Below, in pieces: positions 20,656-36,500 of a stretch of 64,000 nt of DNA (positions are counted from its first letter, which is position 1; the number at the start of each line of letters is the position of its first letter). Under the pieces are notes generated by a model. The model was given only the letters and a program-made list of their open reading frames with translations. It searched no databases and had not been told where the DNA came from. Source of the DNA: Hymenoscyphus infarciens (taxonomy: Eukaryota; Ascomycota; Leotiomycetes; Helotiales; Helotiaceae); contig LLCB01000256.1 in assembly GCA_001414345.1 (NCBI GenBank), forward strand, positions 1-64,000, given 5' to 3'. Made by a program: the position numbers and the translations under genes.

Positions 20656-23600
20656 ACTATCCCTTCTCTTTTTAGGTAGGTGTCCTTCTACCTATACCTA
20701 TATTACTAATATGATTAGTTATATAAATATTTTAAAGTTCTCTCTATATTATAACCTTAATAAATTAACCTATAACCTTAAATATATGCTTATTTATAAT
20801 ATACTAATTCTACTTATCTATTATCTACTCCTTTTAATTATTTTATTTTACTTTTATTAGCCTTTTCTTACTTTACTTTCTTAATTATCTTAACTTCTTC
20901 TATTTATTACTTATATTCTATCTTATTATTTAGATTAAAGAACTTAGTATTAAACTAGGGAGTAGAAGCCTCTATTATAATAGAGTTTAATATTAAAGTT
21001 AAGTTTAGGTTAAAATTATTAAATACTTTAATACTAGAGTGTTATAGTATAAGAGTTATACTTAGCTCTTTATTACTAGGTAGACTATTAACTATAGACT
21101 AGCTCTTTATATTAATAACTCTCTTCTTTAGAGGTACTAGTTTCTTTTTAGTTTAGTTTCTTAATACTTAACGTTATAAAGAGGTAGGTGTTTTCTTAGA
21201 TATATCTTTATTTAGTATTCCTTTACTAGCTTTTAGTACTTTTTCTTTTTCTTCTTAGCTTTTTATCTCTAGTTAGAGAATCTTTATCTACTCTTCTAGC
21301 TTAATCTTTAAAATATAATTACTATTACTTAAGGTTTAGTATATATTTAATTAATTATATATTACTAGATATCCTCTTATAATCGCCTTCTAAAAAAGTA
21401 CTTATTAAGCCTAATCTCTTCCTTCTAACTTAGTTAATCTCCTTTTAAACGTTAATACTATACTATCTCTTTCTTCTTTATTAGTTAATTATCTAAGAGT
21501 AGCTATATAATCTCTAGCTATACTATTTAATTCTTATTATAATTCTATAAAGTAGTATATTTAGTCTATATAACTATGTTTTAAGTATAATACTAGATCT
21601 TAATATAATTTATATATCTTAGTCTTCTTTTTTTAAATTTAATCTTAAATATCTTTTAATAACTTCTATTCTTTAGATAATTACTATACCTTTTCTTAAA
21701 TATTTATCTCTAAAAGGTTAGAAGCCTTTCTTTTTTATATATAGATTAGTAACTTAAATTACTCCTTTTCTTTATAAGATCTAAGATCCTTTTTATATTT
21801 ATCTAATAGCTATCCTTTTACTCTAAAGAGGTCTAGATAAAGCTTTATAAGCTCTAACTTTAGAAATTCTTTTTATAGTTTATTAATTTCCTTACTACTA
21901 AGAGTTAGCTAATTCTTTCTTTACTATTTAATTATACTCTTTTTATACTCTTTTAAATAATATCTCTTCTTATTAAATACTTTACTTATATACTTATATT
22001 TCTTCTTACTTAATAATAATATCTTTATATCTCTTAAAGTAGATATTAGAAGGTCTTCTCTAGTCCTTATTCTATATTTTAATACCTTATCCTTCTTAGC
22101 TTATACTAATAATTAAGCTATAGACTTTATTTTCTTCTTTCTATAGATAATAGTAACCTTTTCTCTACTCTTATCTAGTTTTAGATTATTATTATCTAAC
22201 TCTCCTTTTCTATTTTCTACCTCTTCCTCTTATATAAGTTTCTTAAGTTAACTTATATATACTACTTATAATATATTATAATTTCCTCTTATAACTCCTA
22301 GAGGAAGCGTATATAGATTTACTTCTAGTATCTTATTAATTAAGTTATCTAATTTATAGCCTTTTTTAAAAACATTACTCTTCTTTAAAAGAGTTTCTTA
22401 ACTTTTTATTACTAACTTTATTTTATACTAAAGATCCTCTTTATTCTTTTCTACTTTAGCTTAAGTCTTTAAATCTATCTAAATATTCTTAAATAGTTAT
22501 TAACTTATATAGTAGGAAGGTATATAATTATAAGGTTCTTCTTTTTCTAAATATATTAAGTAAAGTATTAATATATTAAATATTAAATTATCCTTTTCTA
22601 AGGCTTCTTAAATCTTTATATTAATTATTTCTAACTAGTTTAAGACTTTTTATTTAATAATATTTAACTACTTAGAATCTCTTTTTATAATATTAAAAAG
22701 GTTAAGTAAAGTATAAAGTTAGTTTAATAGTTAATACTATCTTACTTTCTTAGTTTTTAGAATAATCTATAAAAGCTAGATTACTCTAAGATAAATCTCC
22801 TCTTTAAGATATATAATTCTAATAGTATTATACTTATTATTACTTAATCTCTTATCTTTAATTATTTATATTAAGAATTTTTTCTTTAAATCTTTTTTAT
22901 TAAATTAATAGATTATATTAGTTAACTCTTAAGCTATTAGTTCTTAGTAGAATATATTTATAAACTTAGTATTCTTAAGTATTTTAGTTATATCCTCTTA
23001 TAATATCTTTAATTCTTTATACTTTTTATCTAGCCTAAGTATAAATCGTTTTCCTTATAATAGTAGTACTTTACCTTATATATAGTATACTAAAGTTTCT
23101 TATAAAGTTTAATATTTTATTAGTAAATAGATTTAACTTCTCTTAGTATAATAGAGTAGATATATATTAAGCTTACTAACTATATTATCCTCTTCTCTTA
23201 ATTCTTTAAGTTTATATAGACTATTAAAGTCTTCTTTAAACTAGCTTATTATCTTATCTTCTAATACTATATATTTATATTCCCTTTCCTCCTTTATCTT
23301 ATCTATCTTTATAATAACTAATCCTAACTTATATATATTATAGTTAAAGTTAGAGTTACTACTTATATTATCTTTACTTTCTCCTTCTTTTACTTAGCTA
23401 TTCGTTATTAGTTAAATATTAATTATATTTCTACTCTTACTTAATTAGCTTTTTAGCTTAGGCTAGTTATTAGAGCTAGCTTCTTTAGATTCTAAGTAAT
23501 AGTCTTTAATACTTAAGAAATTATCTACTTTATAATCTATCTCTCTTTTTAAATCTAATTTAATAAAGTAATAGAATAGCTTCTTACTTTACTTTATTAA

Positions 23601-26399
23601 AATATAGTTATTTAGTAATAGTTAATCTTCTATAATAGTTATTTATTTAAATATAGATTTAACTTTTAAAATATTACTTATTCTAGCTATATTAAAGGTT
23701 ATTAAATTTATAAGTTATTCTTAATTATTATAGGTTTATTTTTATATTATAGTAGTATATTTAATCTTAATAATACTTAAGATATTAGTACTTTTACTTT
23801 TATCTTTAATCTATAGCTAGTTTCTATCTATCTTTAATCTACTTAAGAAGTCTTATCTTTTAAGTATTTAATTTAAGGTTAATATTACTTATTATTAAGT
23901 AAGAGAAAGGTTATTATACTTAATTTAAAAGTTTTTAATATATTATAGTAAAGAAAAGTTATATTATATTATAAGATCTTAGGTTAAGCTTAGAAGGGAT
24001 ATATATACACTAAGCTCTATTTTAAAGCTCTACTTTTTTTTTTCTTAGCTTTAAAAGTAAAGTTTATCTTTTTACTCTTTATTCTCTCTAGATGTCTTAT
24101 TCCTCTTAACTATTTATAACTATAATTCTAAAATACTAATACTTAATCTCTTTATCGTTCTCTATATATTAATATTTTCTACTTTTAAATATCTCTAACT
24201 TCTTCTTTAATTATATTCTATAATCCTTCTACTACCTAAAAAAGTATATTCTTACTAATATACCTTAATCTCCTCTCTTCTTCTTAAAGAAGGTTTAACC
24301 CCTTAACTAAATTATATAAGTCTATAGCTTAATCTTACTAGTATTTATTACTTATAAATTCTCTTATTCCTTTATTAAGAGAGTATTTATAAGTATATAA
24401 TAGATTAAGTAAGTTCGTTATTTTTAATCTTTACTTTACTAGTATCTTTCCTTTAATAATTATCGCCTTTTACTCTTCTTTACTCTATTTTATTATATAT
24501 ATATAATTTACTATAATTAGTTTTAAGTTTTTATTAATTTTTATAATAGTTTTCTAATAGCTAATAATTTAATTATTCTCTAACCTCTTAATAAATTTTT
24601 TAATATAATTAAAGTAATATTTATCTATTAGTTTATATATTATAAGATCCTCTAACTATACTAATATATTATTTATATCTATCTTTCTAACTTAGTATAG
24701 TTTTAACTATCTTAGCTCTAGTTTATAAGAGCGCTAACTATCCTATTATAACCTTTATAATAATACTAGGTTACTAAGTTTTAGTAAAAAGTTCTATATT
24801 ACTACTACTTCTACTATCTTAGTCTACTCTACTAACTATCTCTAATTTACTAATTCTTATATTTTATCTAATATAGTAAGCCTTTCTTTAAGCACTTCTT
24901 CTACTAACTAGCCTACTATTATTATAATAAGTAACTCGATTCCTTCCTCTTATACTACTAGTTCTACTAATACTATCTATAGCTAAGTTTCTACTAGTTA
25001 GTTAAATAATAAGTCTTAAAGGTTTTCTCTAAGTATAAGTTAGGCTAAGGTAAATCTATAAATATATATATCTTTTAACTATAATACTACTTTAATTCTT
25101 ATATAATACTTATTTTACTAGAATATCTTCGCTAGTAAGGCTTATAATTCTACTCTTAAAGCCTCTAAGAATATCTTTATATATACTTCTACTAACTTTA
25201 TAGATTAAGAGTATAATATAGGTATAAAGTATTAGTATACTTTATTCTTAGCTAACTTTATAAGGAATACTCCTCTAGTAAAATAAGTACTATTATTATT
25301 ATAAGCTGCTCTTAGCTACTTAAATAGTCTTACTACCTATTATTAAAAACTATATAATATGTTTACTAACGTTATAGCTTATTATAGTTTAAAAGTTACC
25401 TACCTTATTATATAATTAACTATTAATAGTATAAATCTTACTCTTAACTTTACTACTAGTAAGATAGGACTAATATAATTAAATCCTACTAAATCTTATA
25501 ATTATAAATATAAGATTAATATAAGTCCTTTTATTAGCTTAAAAGGTCTTAAGAATTAGTAATTTAAATATAAATAGTAGTATATAGTAATATCCTTAGT
25601 TCTAGTAAGCTACTAGAATCTTCTAATAGTTCTTCTTAGTATAAGTTTTTTTATAAAGTGTTTATAAGAATTATATAATTACTAAAGTACTACTACTACT
25701 TACTCTAGTATAATATAGAATACTAGTTTCCTAGCTTATTCTTAAAATACTAATTTTAAATATAATAGTTTATCTCCTTTTAATATTATTAAATTTATAG
25801 CTTACTTCTTAGTAACTTTCTTAAATAATTTAGTTAATATTCTTATATATAGTATAGTATTTATAATTTTATATTCTAAAATATTAGTATATTATAAGAT
25901 AAACTACTTTACTTATTATTCCTTCTTTTCTTAAATTTATTCTTAGATATTATTATAGATTAATTTAGGTCTTAAAGTTCTATCTATCTCTACTTCTTTA
26001 TTTATAATTTTTAATACTATAACTAGGAGAGTAAATTCTTTAAATCCTACTAGATATTAATAAGCTAGGTATTTAATAATTCTAAATAACCTATCTACTA
26101 TTATTAATAATTTCCTAGGTATATTAATAATTTTAAAGTTATATTTAATAAGTCTTATTTACTAATAAACAATCTACTCTTTTATATTATTACTTTAAAT
26201 TACTATTATTAAAATAGAGTAATTAGTATATACTTTTACTAAGATATTTATTCTTTAAATAAAATAACGTAATTCTTCTAGGCCTAGAAGTACTATATAA
26301 GCTTCTTACTTAGTAGTATAGTACTTTTACTATATTAGTATAAGTTAAAAAGATATAAATATAATAATATTTATTTTAGCTAGTTTTATAAACTTAGCT

Positions 26400-27500
26400 T
26401 CTATCTTAATTATACTTTTAAATAGTTAAAAAAGAATACTCTTATAACTAGTCTCTAATATGTTAGTTACTAAGTAATATTATAGATTACTATCTCTAGC
26501 TATAATAGTATTTATATATACCTTCTTTTTTACTCTCTTAAAAGCTTATATATGTTTTTCTAACTACTTAAAGCTAGTAACCTTCTATTACTATTTTACT
26601 ACTCTTCTTAATTAATAGTCTTCTATAATATAGGTTATTAAACTTTTAATAATTATTAAAAGGTTTATATATCCTAGTATATAATCTTTTAAGAATAATA
26701 ATATAAATAAGAATCGTTCTACTTCCTTAGTACTTTTAGAAACCACGTAATCTTAAATCATAGCTAGCTTATTAAGTACTAGCCTTAAGCTCTCTCTAGC
26801 TAGCTTCTAATATCCTAGATAGTTTAATTTAATAACTATAAATTTTGTCTTAGATAGGCTTAGTATAAGCTTTACCTATACTACTCTTAGGAAGTAGTAT
26901 TCTCTTAAAAACTATATTAAAGTAAAGAAGATCTTTATACCTCTTTAGTTATTATCTATAAAATATAAGAAATAAGTATTCTTACTAATATCTAATAATA
27001 CTAGTTTAGTATTTAGTTCTAGTATTACTAAGTACTCTAAATCTTTTAATTTAGAGTAAGTACCTAGTATCTCTATAAGTCCTTATTCTATTACTTAGTA
27101 GTAATACTATCTTAATATAGTCTAAAAAGTCGTTTTATACTAATAATTCTTAAATAGTTTTATAGCTTAATATCTATTACTAGTATCTAATAAAAACATA
27201 TATCTTATATCTAGCTTTATAATTTATTATAAGATAGTTTTCTATTACTTTATTAAATACTATAATTTTATTATAGCTTTATTTACTAAGATATAATTAT
27301 ATACTATTCTTATTATATTATTTTTCTTTAGAATTAATTATATTTTTACTAACTAAGAAGATTTATATTAGATAATTACCTTTACTTTTACTAATTTAAG
27401 TAGTAACTTCTTCTAATATTCTATCTTTTTTAATAACTATTTTATAATTAATAACTTTTTTAAAGTATAATTATAATAGATAGGAATTCTATATTTAACT
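26400..27500 (-). pseudogene. Ty3/gypsy reverse transcriptase region (dead)
   Basis: Conceptual minus-strand translation, ignoring TAA/TAG, recovers the ordered RT blocks described for the parent element, followed by the connection to RNase H (residues resembling EVERFLFILLFLKDYI). No intact frame remains. Confidence 0.8.
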
Positions 27501-28332
27501 AAGTCTATTTTAAATATTTTTCTAATATTATTTATAAAGATATTCTTCTATTAAAATAGTAATTTCTATAATATATACCTCTTTTTCTCTATATCTACTA
27601 ACTCCTCTATTATTTTATTTATAATATCTTTAATCTTCTCTTATTCTAGTTTATATAGTTCTTATACTTCTATCTACCTTTTTCTATATTATAAAAGTCT
27701 TTTAATAATAGAGAATCTATAAGTTATATTAAATATATTCTCTTCTTTATCTACCTTCTCTCTCTATATTAAACTTTTAATACTAGCTTTAGTAATTATT
27801 TATTAACTTATAAATATTTCTATTTCATCTTATCTAGTCTACTAAGAGTTTAAAATTTATATTCCTTTATCTATTTTAAATTCTAGTATTTTATTATTAG
27901 ATAGGTTAGAATTTCCTATAATCTTAACTACTTTTTTAAATCTTACTCTTTTTTTTTATAAAATATACTTTAGTACTACTCTAGCTCTATTTTAGTATCT
28001 TAGCTATAGATAGACTATTCCTATAATCTTTACTTTCTACTACTATAGCTTCTTTTAAGAGTTATACTCTAATATTTATTACTTATCTCTAATTTCTCTA
28101 CTAACTACTTAATTTACTTTATAATAGTTTAGTACTAGAATAATAAGAAAGGTTATCTTTATTAAAAGCTATAGTAATACCTAACTATCTTCTCTTCTTT
28201 TATAGAGATATATATATAGGTTTAGATTTTAGTAATCTAGATATAGATAAGAGTATACTTTTAACTTCTACTATATTTAAGCTACTCTATTTTCCTTCTC
28301 TACTATCTAATTTCTTATTTTATATAGATTTT

Positions 28333-28345
28333 AGTATTATAGTAA
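28333..28345. repeat. Target-site duplication, left copy (LINE insertion)
   Basis: The 13 bp agtattatagtaa is identical to 33538-33550 and abuts the LINE 5' end. Confidence 0.85.
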
Positions 28346-31300
28346 AATAAGGAAAACTTTTTTAGAATTAATAAAGTAACTCTAAAAGCCTCGAAATACG
28401 TTTAGACGATCGTTAGACGGTCTAGAAAGAGACTAAAGCATCTTATAATTATGCTAAATAATTATAGTAGTAGTAGTAGTAGGAAAAAGAGAGGCTTATA
28501 AAGAGCTCCTATTCCTCTCTCTAGAGTACTAGTAACTAATAAAGATAGTATAATAAACTAAGGAGAGTAGAGTATAAGAGGATAGAAAGGAGTATTAGAC
28601 TATATAGATATAATAGAGAAGGGCTTAATCTAAATAATACTTAACTTAGTAATAGAGAAAAGGAGTATTAAAGTAATTATTAAAGTAGTAAGAAAAGTAC
28701 TTAAGTATAAGAGAACTAAGAAGAGAGGGGATAATATAATTATATATAGAATTCTAAGAGAGGAGCTTACTATTATAGTTAAGAGAATAAGAGGAATAAA
28801 AGAGCGTAGCCTAACGTAGGTAAAGAGAGCTAGAACTAGAGGACTATAGAGAGGGGTAGTAACTATACTATAAAGGGAATATATAGTACTAGCTAAATAT
28901 ATAAAAGAGATTATAGTCTAAGTAATAAGGATAGATAAAGAGAAGAATAAGCTATTACTAAAGAAGGTAATTAGAGCTATAAATATAAGTAGATATAGAA
29001 TAAGAGTAATAGTAGCTTAAAAGCTCTAGAGTAGAGATATTATAATAAGGTTTAAAAAAGAGAAGTAAGTAGAACATATATAAGACAATAGCTAAGTAAA
29101 GAAGGTATTTAGATAAAAAATAGTAGTAGTAGTAAGAATACTAGTAGTACTTATAAAAAGAGCCTTAGTAAATATACTTAAGAATAAGATAGAGAGTATA
29201 CTATAAAGTATCTCTTAAGCCTCTAGTATAAGGATACTAAAGATTATATAATAAGGAAATAGATATAGAGAGCGTTAAAGATAGAAGAGACTAGCTAAAA
29301 AGAACTATATTCTTAAAGTAGTAATAATAGAGGAAGTAAAAAGGCTATATATAAGAGGAATACTATAAAAGGTATAATACTTCTTATATAAAAGATATAC
29401 CTTAGAGGTAGTAGTATAAAGGTGCTATAAGTACTAAAAGTAGAGGTATATAGTACACTTCTATAAATAAGATAAGAAGTACGTCTAGTATACGTATAAG
29501 AGGTATAAAGAGAGTAAGGAAGAGTACCTTAGTAAGAAGGACCTAAAAGAATACCTAGTAAAGTATAAGAATTATAAAAAAGAACACCTAGTATTTATAA
29601 AGGAGTACTATATAAGAGAGTAATATTATAGGTAAGTAAGAGAATAATATCTTAATAAGATAACTACGTTTATAAACTTATAAAGACTCTTAAAGAAGAG
29701 TAAGATAAGAACACCTTACTTATTTACTTTTAACTAGAAAGAGAGCTTATAAAGCTTAAAAAAGAGGTAGAGATAAAGATCTATACTAGAGAGGCTAATA
29801 GATATAAATAAAGTAAGATATATAAATAGTAGTAACCTAACCTAGTTCTTAAGAAGGCTAAGGAGCTCTCTTAGTATAATAAGGGATCTAAATAGAGAAG
29901 AAATAGAAGTAACCTAAACCCTACTTATAAGACTACTATAAGTATAATAGTACTATACTAGAATATAAGGAAGATACTAGAAGCTCTTAATATAGCTCTA
30001 AATCATAAAGAGGAATATAATATATTAGTAATCTAAGAACTAGTATAGAATAGTATAAGAGACTCTCTTAGCTACTTCTTAAGCTTAAGATATAATATAA
30101 TCTAGTTAAATAAAGTAGTAGTACTCTTTATATATAAAAGATACTTAAAAGTAAGCTAGATATATACTATAGATAAGAACTAGGTAAGTATAATAATAGA
30201 AGAGAGAGTAGATAAGATAATAGTCTACTTAGTCTATAACTTATAGATAGAGTAGATACTAATTAAGGACATACTCTAGTAAGTAAGACTAAGAAGAGCA
30301 CTTATAATAGGTAACTTAAATACTTACTACTCTTTATAAGATATATATAAGAGATATAATAAGAATATAGACCTCGTCTTTAAACTCGCTATACTATAGA
30401 TACTAGAAAGAGATATACTCTATAATAAAGCTATATAGAGAAGAGAGGGCTCCTATAACTCTATAATTAACCTTGTCTTCTCTACTAAGAATATAATAAC
30501 CTAGTAAAGGTCTTTAGACCTACTAGGATTAGACTATATAGCTTAACTTCTTATAATAAAAGTAAGAGGAGAGGGAAAGGTACTATAAGCGCCTAGATTT
30601 AGCTAGAGACTAATAAATAAGATCCTAGTTAAAGTAGAAGCCTCTTACTTAGAAATACTTATAATCTAAGATATATAAGAACTTAAGAAGGTAGTATAAA
30701 GACTTATAGAAGACCTTTAAAAGATAGTAAAAGCCTTAATACTACTTTAGAAGCTAGATAGAGAGAGAGTATAGCTCTAGTAGAATATAGAGGTTAAAGA
30801 AGCGTTAAGGAAGGTAAAGAGATATAAAAGGACCTAGAAAGAGTACTAAATAAGGAGCTCGAGGTAGTAACTTAATAATACTCTTTAAAAACTCTAAATA
30901 GTTAGTAAAAAGGCGAAGATAAAGAGCTAGAGAAGAGTACTAGTAGAGGTAGTAAAGGATAAAAGGAAACTCTAAATACTTAAGAAATAAGTATATCTTA
31001 AAAGATATATAAGACTAGAAGTACTAATACTACTAATACTTATATTACTTAATAGAATAAAAGATAAGACCTACTAAGAGAAGACTTATATCCTTATAGA
31101 AAAGTTCTTCCTAGAGTTAATAGCTAACTACTTAAACGTTCCTAATAGAGACTAGAATACTAAGAGCTTCTCTAGAAGGTACTTAGTAAGCTAATATATA
31201 ACTAAGAAGTATATTAAGATAGTTATAAGATTAGTATTATAGAAAGTGCTAGGATTTAATATACTAGTAAATAGCTTCTTAAAAGCTTATAATAAACTGC

Positions 31301-33537
31301 TTTATAAAGTACTTATTATAATAGTAGAAGTAAGCTTCTACTTATAATACTTCCTATTCTACTTCTATTATATAAAGGTAGTAGTACTAAGAAAACTAGG
31401 TAAAATAACTAAGGAGTAGAGTAAGACAGAGGCCTACTAGCTAATAGTACTACTCTTAACTATAAGTAAGATCCTTAAAAAAGTAATAGTATAAAGGCTT
31501 ATATAGCTTATAAAGGAAATAATAATACTACTAGAGCTATAAATAAGTAACTAGAAGTACTAAAATATAGAGCTAGTAATTAGAATAATAATAAAGAGTA
31601 TATATATAGTATAGGAAAATAAGAGCTATATATCCCTAGCCTAACTAGATATAGTAAGAGCTTTTAACTAAGTAGACTATATATAGCTACTTTATATATT
31701 AAAGAAGAAGAAGGTTCTATAATAAGTAGTAATATAGATAGAGAGCTTCCTCTTTAGATAAAGGGCTATACTATTCTTTAATAAACGATTAGTAAATAAA
31801 AGAGACCTTAAATAAGGTATCTTATAAGAATTAATACTATTATTAATACTATTTATCCTCTTTGTCTTAATACTATATAAGAACCTAGTAAGAATTAATA
31901 AGCTTATTATAGTAGGCTTTATAGATAATATAAATCTACTTATAATATTAAAAAGCATAGTAGTAAACTATAGAATACTTAAGATAGCTTAAAGAGTATA
32001 TAATAAGTAGATAAATAAATAAGAGATAGCTTTTAGCTTAGAAAAGATAGTACTTATATACTTTATAAGAATAAGAGTATTATAAAGAGAGATAGTTTAA
32101 TTTAAAGAGATAAGGCTTATACTAGTTAAATATATAAGGTTCTTAAGAGTAGAGCTTAATAAGAAACTAAACTAGAAGGTATACTAAGAAAGAGTTTAGA
32201 AGAAGCTTATAATATAAACCTTTATACTTATAAAGCTTACTAGAAAAACGTAGAGAGTAGACTACTACTAAGTAAGATAGATATATATAGTAGTAATAAG
32301 GAGTATAATAGTATATAAAGCGTCGATGTAGTACTATACTATACTAAAAGGAGGGAATATAAAGAGAATAGTAAGAAGCTTTCTTATATAATAATTAAGA
32401 TACCTATAAGTAGTAATAAGAGTATATAAAGCTACTCTAGTTTAGAACCTAGAAGTTAAAGTAAACTATATACTAATTAACCTATATCTTAACCTATAAG
32501 TAGCTGCTTTTAAGAGAAAGTTCTAAAAGTCTAAGCTAGAGAAACTAATCTAGAACACCTATAAATATATAGTAATATAACTAAAAAGGAGAAAGAGAGG
32601 TAAACTAATAAAGATAGAGAAGGTAATACTATACTTATAAAAAGTAAGGTAGAAGTAAAAAGAGAAGTAGAGAGTAAGAGAAGTAGGATTTAAGTATAAT
32701 ATTATACTTATAGAATAGAAGAACTACTTAAAGACTTAAAAAAGAAGGACTTAAAAGAGGAACCTAATATAATATATAGAAGCGTTAAATAAAGTAGACC
32801 TAGATAAGTAAGAGTTATAAAAGGTCTATAAAAGGCTTACTAAGATAAAGAGCTCGCTACTTATCTAAGTATAAATAAAGATAATAAGACTAAACACCTT
32901 CCTCTTTATAAGAAAAGTACTAAACTAGGTTATATTATAGTATATTTATATAAGTAGTAGAGAGATAGTAGAATACCTAGTCCTATTTTACTAAGACATT
33001 CTATAAGAAAGAGACATACTTATAAGAGCTCTAAAAAAGAGGATTAGGGATCTATAAGAGCTAAGAGAGGTACTAGTAGATAGGAAACTAGTATTAAGAG
33101 TAACTACTTAGCTACTTAGACTAGAGAGACTCTAAGAGTATAAGCTAGTACTAGAATTACTTAAAGAGAGAGAGGAGAGTAAGGAAGAGGTAAAAGAAAG
33201 AGAGGAATAGAAAGAGAAAGCCGAGGTATACTAGAAGATAAGACCTTAGCTCTAATAATTCTAGAGGTAAATATACCTCTTATACTACTAATATATACCT
33301 TAGTAGGTTAAATATACTAACTTATTATACCTCTCTACTATATTACTAAGTTAGAGAGATAAGCTTCGAATAGATAGTAGTAGGAACTAAAGAAAAGGAG
33401 AATCGTACTTATAAGAAAGCTTAAGAAGCGAAGAAGAATAAGCTAAAAGACTATATAAACTAGAACAGAAGATATACTACTTGCTCTTAGAGCTCGGCCT
33501 ATAGCCTACGTAGCGTAAGAATAATAATAATAATAAT
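28346..33537 (+). mobile_element. Non-LTR retrotransposon (LINE, Tad-like) nested in the gypsy element
   Basis: The block is A/G-rich on the plus strand, opposite to its surroundings. Plus-strand translation through TAA/TAG scars gives: a gag-like ORF1 with CCHC zinc-knuckle remnants near 29400-29620 (RCYKYQKQRYIVHFY, with Cys-to-Tyr changes expected from RIP); an endonuclease region about 29950-30600; reverse transcriptase about 31050-32100 with SLAQLDIVRAFNQVDY, LRQGI-like and GFIDNINLLI; and a tail possibly containing RNase H to about 33100. It ends with a short taa-repeat tail at about 33518-33537. Identical 13 bp sequences agtattatagtaa flank it (28333-28345 and 33538-33550), a clear target-site duplication. 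The Tad-clade label is inference from domain order. Confidence 0.85.
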
Positions 33538-33550
33538 AGTATTATAGTAA
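33538..33550. repeat. Target-site duplication, right copy (LINE insertion)
   Basis: The 13 bp agtattatagtaa directly follows the taa-repeat tail of the LINE and is identical to 28333-28345. Confidence 0.85.
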
Positions 33551-36500
33551 TAGATAGTTATATCTTCTACTAAGACCTTAACTCTTCTATTCTCTTCTTA
33601 ACCCTCGTTCTCCTCTTTCTATTATATAGCTAAGATTAATTTAAAGCTATTTTAATAGGCTTTATAAAGTAACTCTCTACCTTCTTCTATATATTTACTA
33701 ACTACTAATTATTTAATAATAATTATATTAAAAGTATTTTATCTTAATTTCTTAATTATTCTAAGACGTCTTATAAAAGGACTAAATTCTTATACCTTTC
33801 TTTAAAATATTATATCTTAATAGATAATTATATTCTAGGTTCTAATACTTTTCCTTCTAATCCTCTCTTTTCTAGCTAGACTTTATCTTTATAAGTAGAG
33901 GCTAGGCTCTCTACTTATAGTTGACTTTTAAACTAAACTATAGTCCTATTATTATAAATCGTCTAATTATTAGTAAATCGGCGCTAGCTAGAGTACTAGC
34001 TTCTAGAAGTTTATTTCTATCTTTATATTCTTATTTAATCTTATTTTATAATTCTTTAAATATCTAATTAACTATTTCTTTATTCTTAGAATCTACTTCC
34101 TTAGTATATTCTTTAGTAACTTAGGCTAATACCTATATAGTTATATTATAGATATATTATATTATATCTTAAATTTCTACCTTATATATATAGACGATTT
34201 TTCTAACTATAGATAATTTATTATATAAAACGTTTAAATTAGTAACTACTTAAAAGACTTCGATCCTCTTAGTTAAGATAGTGTTCTTAAGCTCTTTATA
34301 TTTACTTTCCTTTATCTTAATCTAATATTTCCTATTCTTATAATCTCTTATAATTCTATAATCTTATATCTACTATTAACTTAGTAATAGTAAATATAAG
34401 GTTCTATCTAAGATAAGATATATATTAATAACTCTATTAATACTATTAATATATATATTAAAGTAGATAAAGTATTCTAATAAGTAAAGTATTATATTAG
34501 CTACTTTAATTATAATTAAATAGTCTAGTCTTAACTTATACTCTAAATTCTATACTACTAATTCTAGTATAAGGTTAATAATAGAACCTCTATTTAATAA
34601 TACTTAATTTAAATTATAAATTCCTTTCTAATTAATATAAGATTATACTACTACTTATATATAAAAGTTATATACTTTCTTAGTTAAGAATAGAGTTAAT
34701 TCGTTTTCTAGCTAGTCTAAGTATTTACTATTAGTTATCTTCTATATTCTTTTAATTATTTTAGTAAGTACTATAGTTATTATATTAGTATCTTTAACTT
34801 AGAAAACGTCGATAGTATAGCTATCTCCTAGTAGCCTAGCTTTTATAAGGTTAGATTTAGGTTTAAGTTTAAGTAGTCTTATAAGTTTAAATCTATTCTT
34901 AGAAGACTAATTATAAAGCTAAAGTAAAGATATCTTAAGCTTTATATTTACTAACATATTAGCTAGAGAAAAGTCCTCTTATCCTATTATACTTATAATA
35001 AGTTACTTAGCTTTCTTTATTACTATCTTCTTTTTTAGACTAGGAGTAAGAGGTTAAGGTAATAGCTCTTATATAAGTATAGTATCTTCTATAATATTAT
35101 CTTTATATTCTTTAACTATAAGTATTCTATGTTTTCCTTTCTTAGTCGGTCTACTAGAAGGTTCTATAGAAAAGATACTACTTAAGATCCTTATACTTAA
35201 CTACTTTTCTACTACTAATACTTTAACTTCTTATAATTATACTAGAGTTAATATATTTACTAGTACTTATATTTCTACCTTTGTTCTATATATATATCCT
35301 CTATTATAGACTATATCTAAATCTCTAGTATTCTACTTATTAATAGTAGAATTAGATATATTAACTATTTACTTTAGTAGTACTTAAGTAACTATAGCAC
35401 TATCTAATATTAATCTACTCTAAATTATCTAAGTTTCTTAGCTAACTATTAGATTATTACCTATTACTAATTATCTAAAGCTAGCTCTATCTTAATTTAT
35501 CTACTAGAGTCTAATACTATAATAATTTCTTATATTATTTAAAAAGAGTTATCTCTTTTAATTTTCTTAGAACTAGTAACCTTATAGGTTTTATTAGAAG
35601 TATTAGTTTTAATTATAGTAAAGCTCTACTATATAAGCTTATATTATATAATTTTAATTCTATTTATCTTATTATTTCTATTATTTAGCTTTTAATAACT
35701 ATTTAGATAAAGGGGTTTTATAGTTTCTAGAACTATAACCTTCCTTTCTATAAGTATAGTATATAAATAGCTTTCTTAGACTAAACTAAGTATTAGGTCT
35801 AAGAATAAAAGCTATATTAATACTAACTAGTACTATGTTTCTATTTCCTCTTTAGAGAGGAATTCGATTTTAGCTCTAAGAGGCTAGAGTCTACTTTATA
35901 AGAAAGTTAATAAGAGCTTCTATAATAGCTATATAATAATTATTCTTTTCTTAATCTATTTTTATAAACTTCTATATTTAACTAAATTCTAGTTATAATC
36001 CTAAGTTATCTACTTCTAAATATATATTAGCTACCTCTACTACTCTTAAGTTATAGTTATCTAATCTTTTAATAGTAGCTTTTATATTTTAGATTAAGGA
36101 TTTAATCTTAATAATTCTTAATATTACTTTATTAGAATAAACTACTATTCTTATTAGTCCTTTATTAAGTCCTTTAATAGCTTACTTATATAGCTAGGCT
36201 TCTATAGTATTAAGTAAATCCTACTTAATATCTTATATTTCTATATAGTACTTATAAAGAGAGCGTCTATTCTAACTTAAGAATATTATCTTATCTACTA
36301 CTAATTCTACTTTATCTTTTCTATTCTTCTAAGGAAATCTATTAATTAATAAAGCTTTTAACTTTTTAAAATCTCTTTTAATAGCTTATAAGAGGTCTTA
36401 AACATGTTTAGTAGCCTCTTTATAATAATTAGATATTATAATTAAAGACTTCTCTTCTTTTAGTATAACTAGATTATTATAATTAGCTTTTATAGCATAT

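Noticed and set aside
31692..31958. 88 aa minus-strand open frame in the AT-rich block
   Set aside because: It is antisense to the LINE reverse transcriptase relic; its Ile/Leu/Ser/Tyr-rich composition is a by-product of AT-rich sequence.
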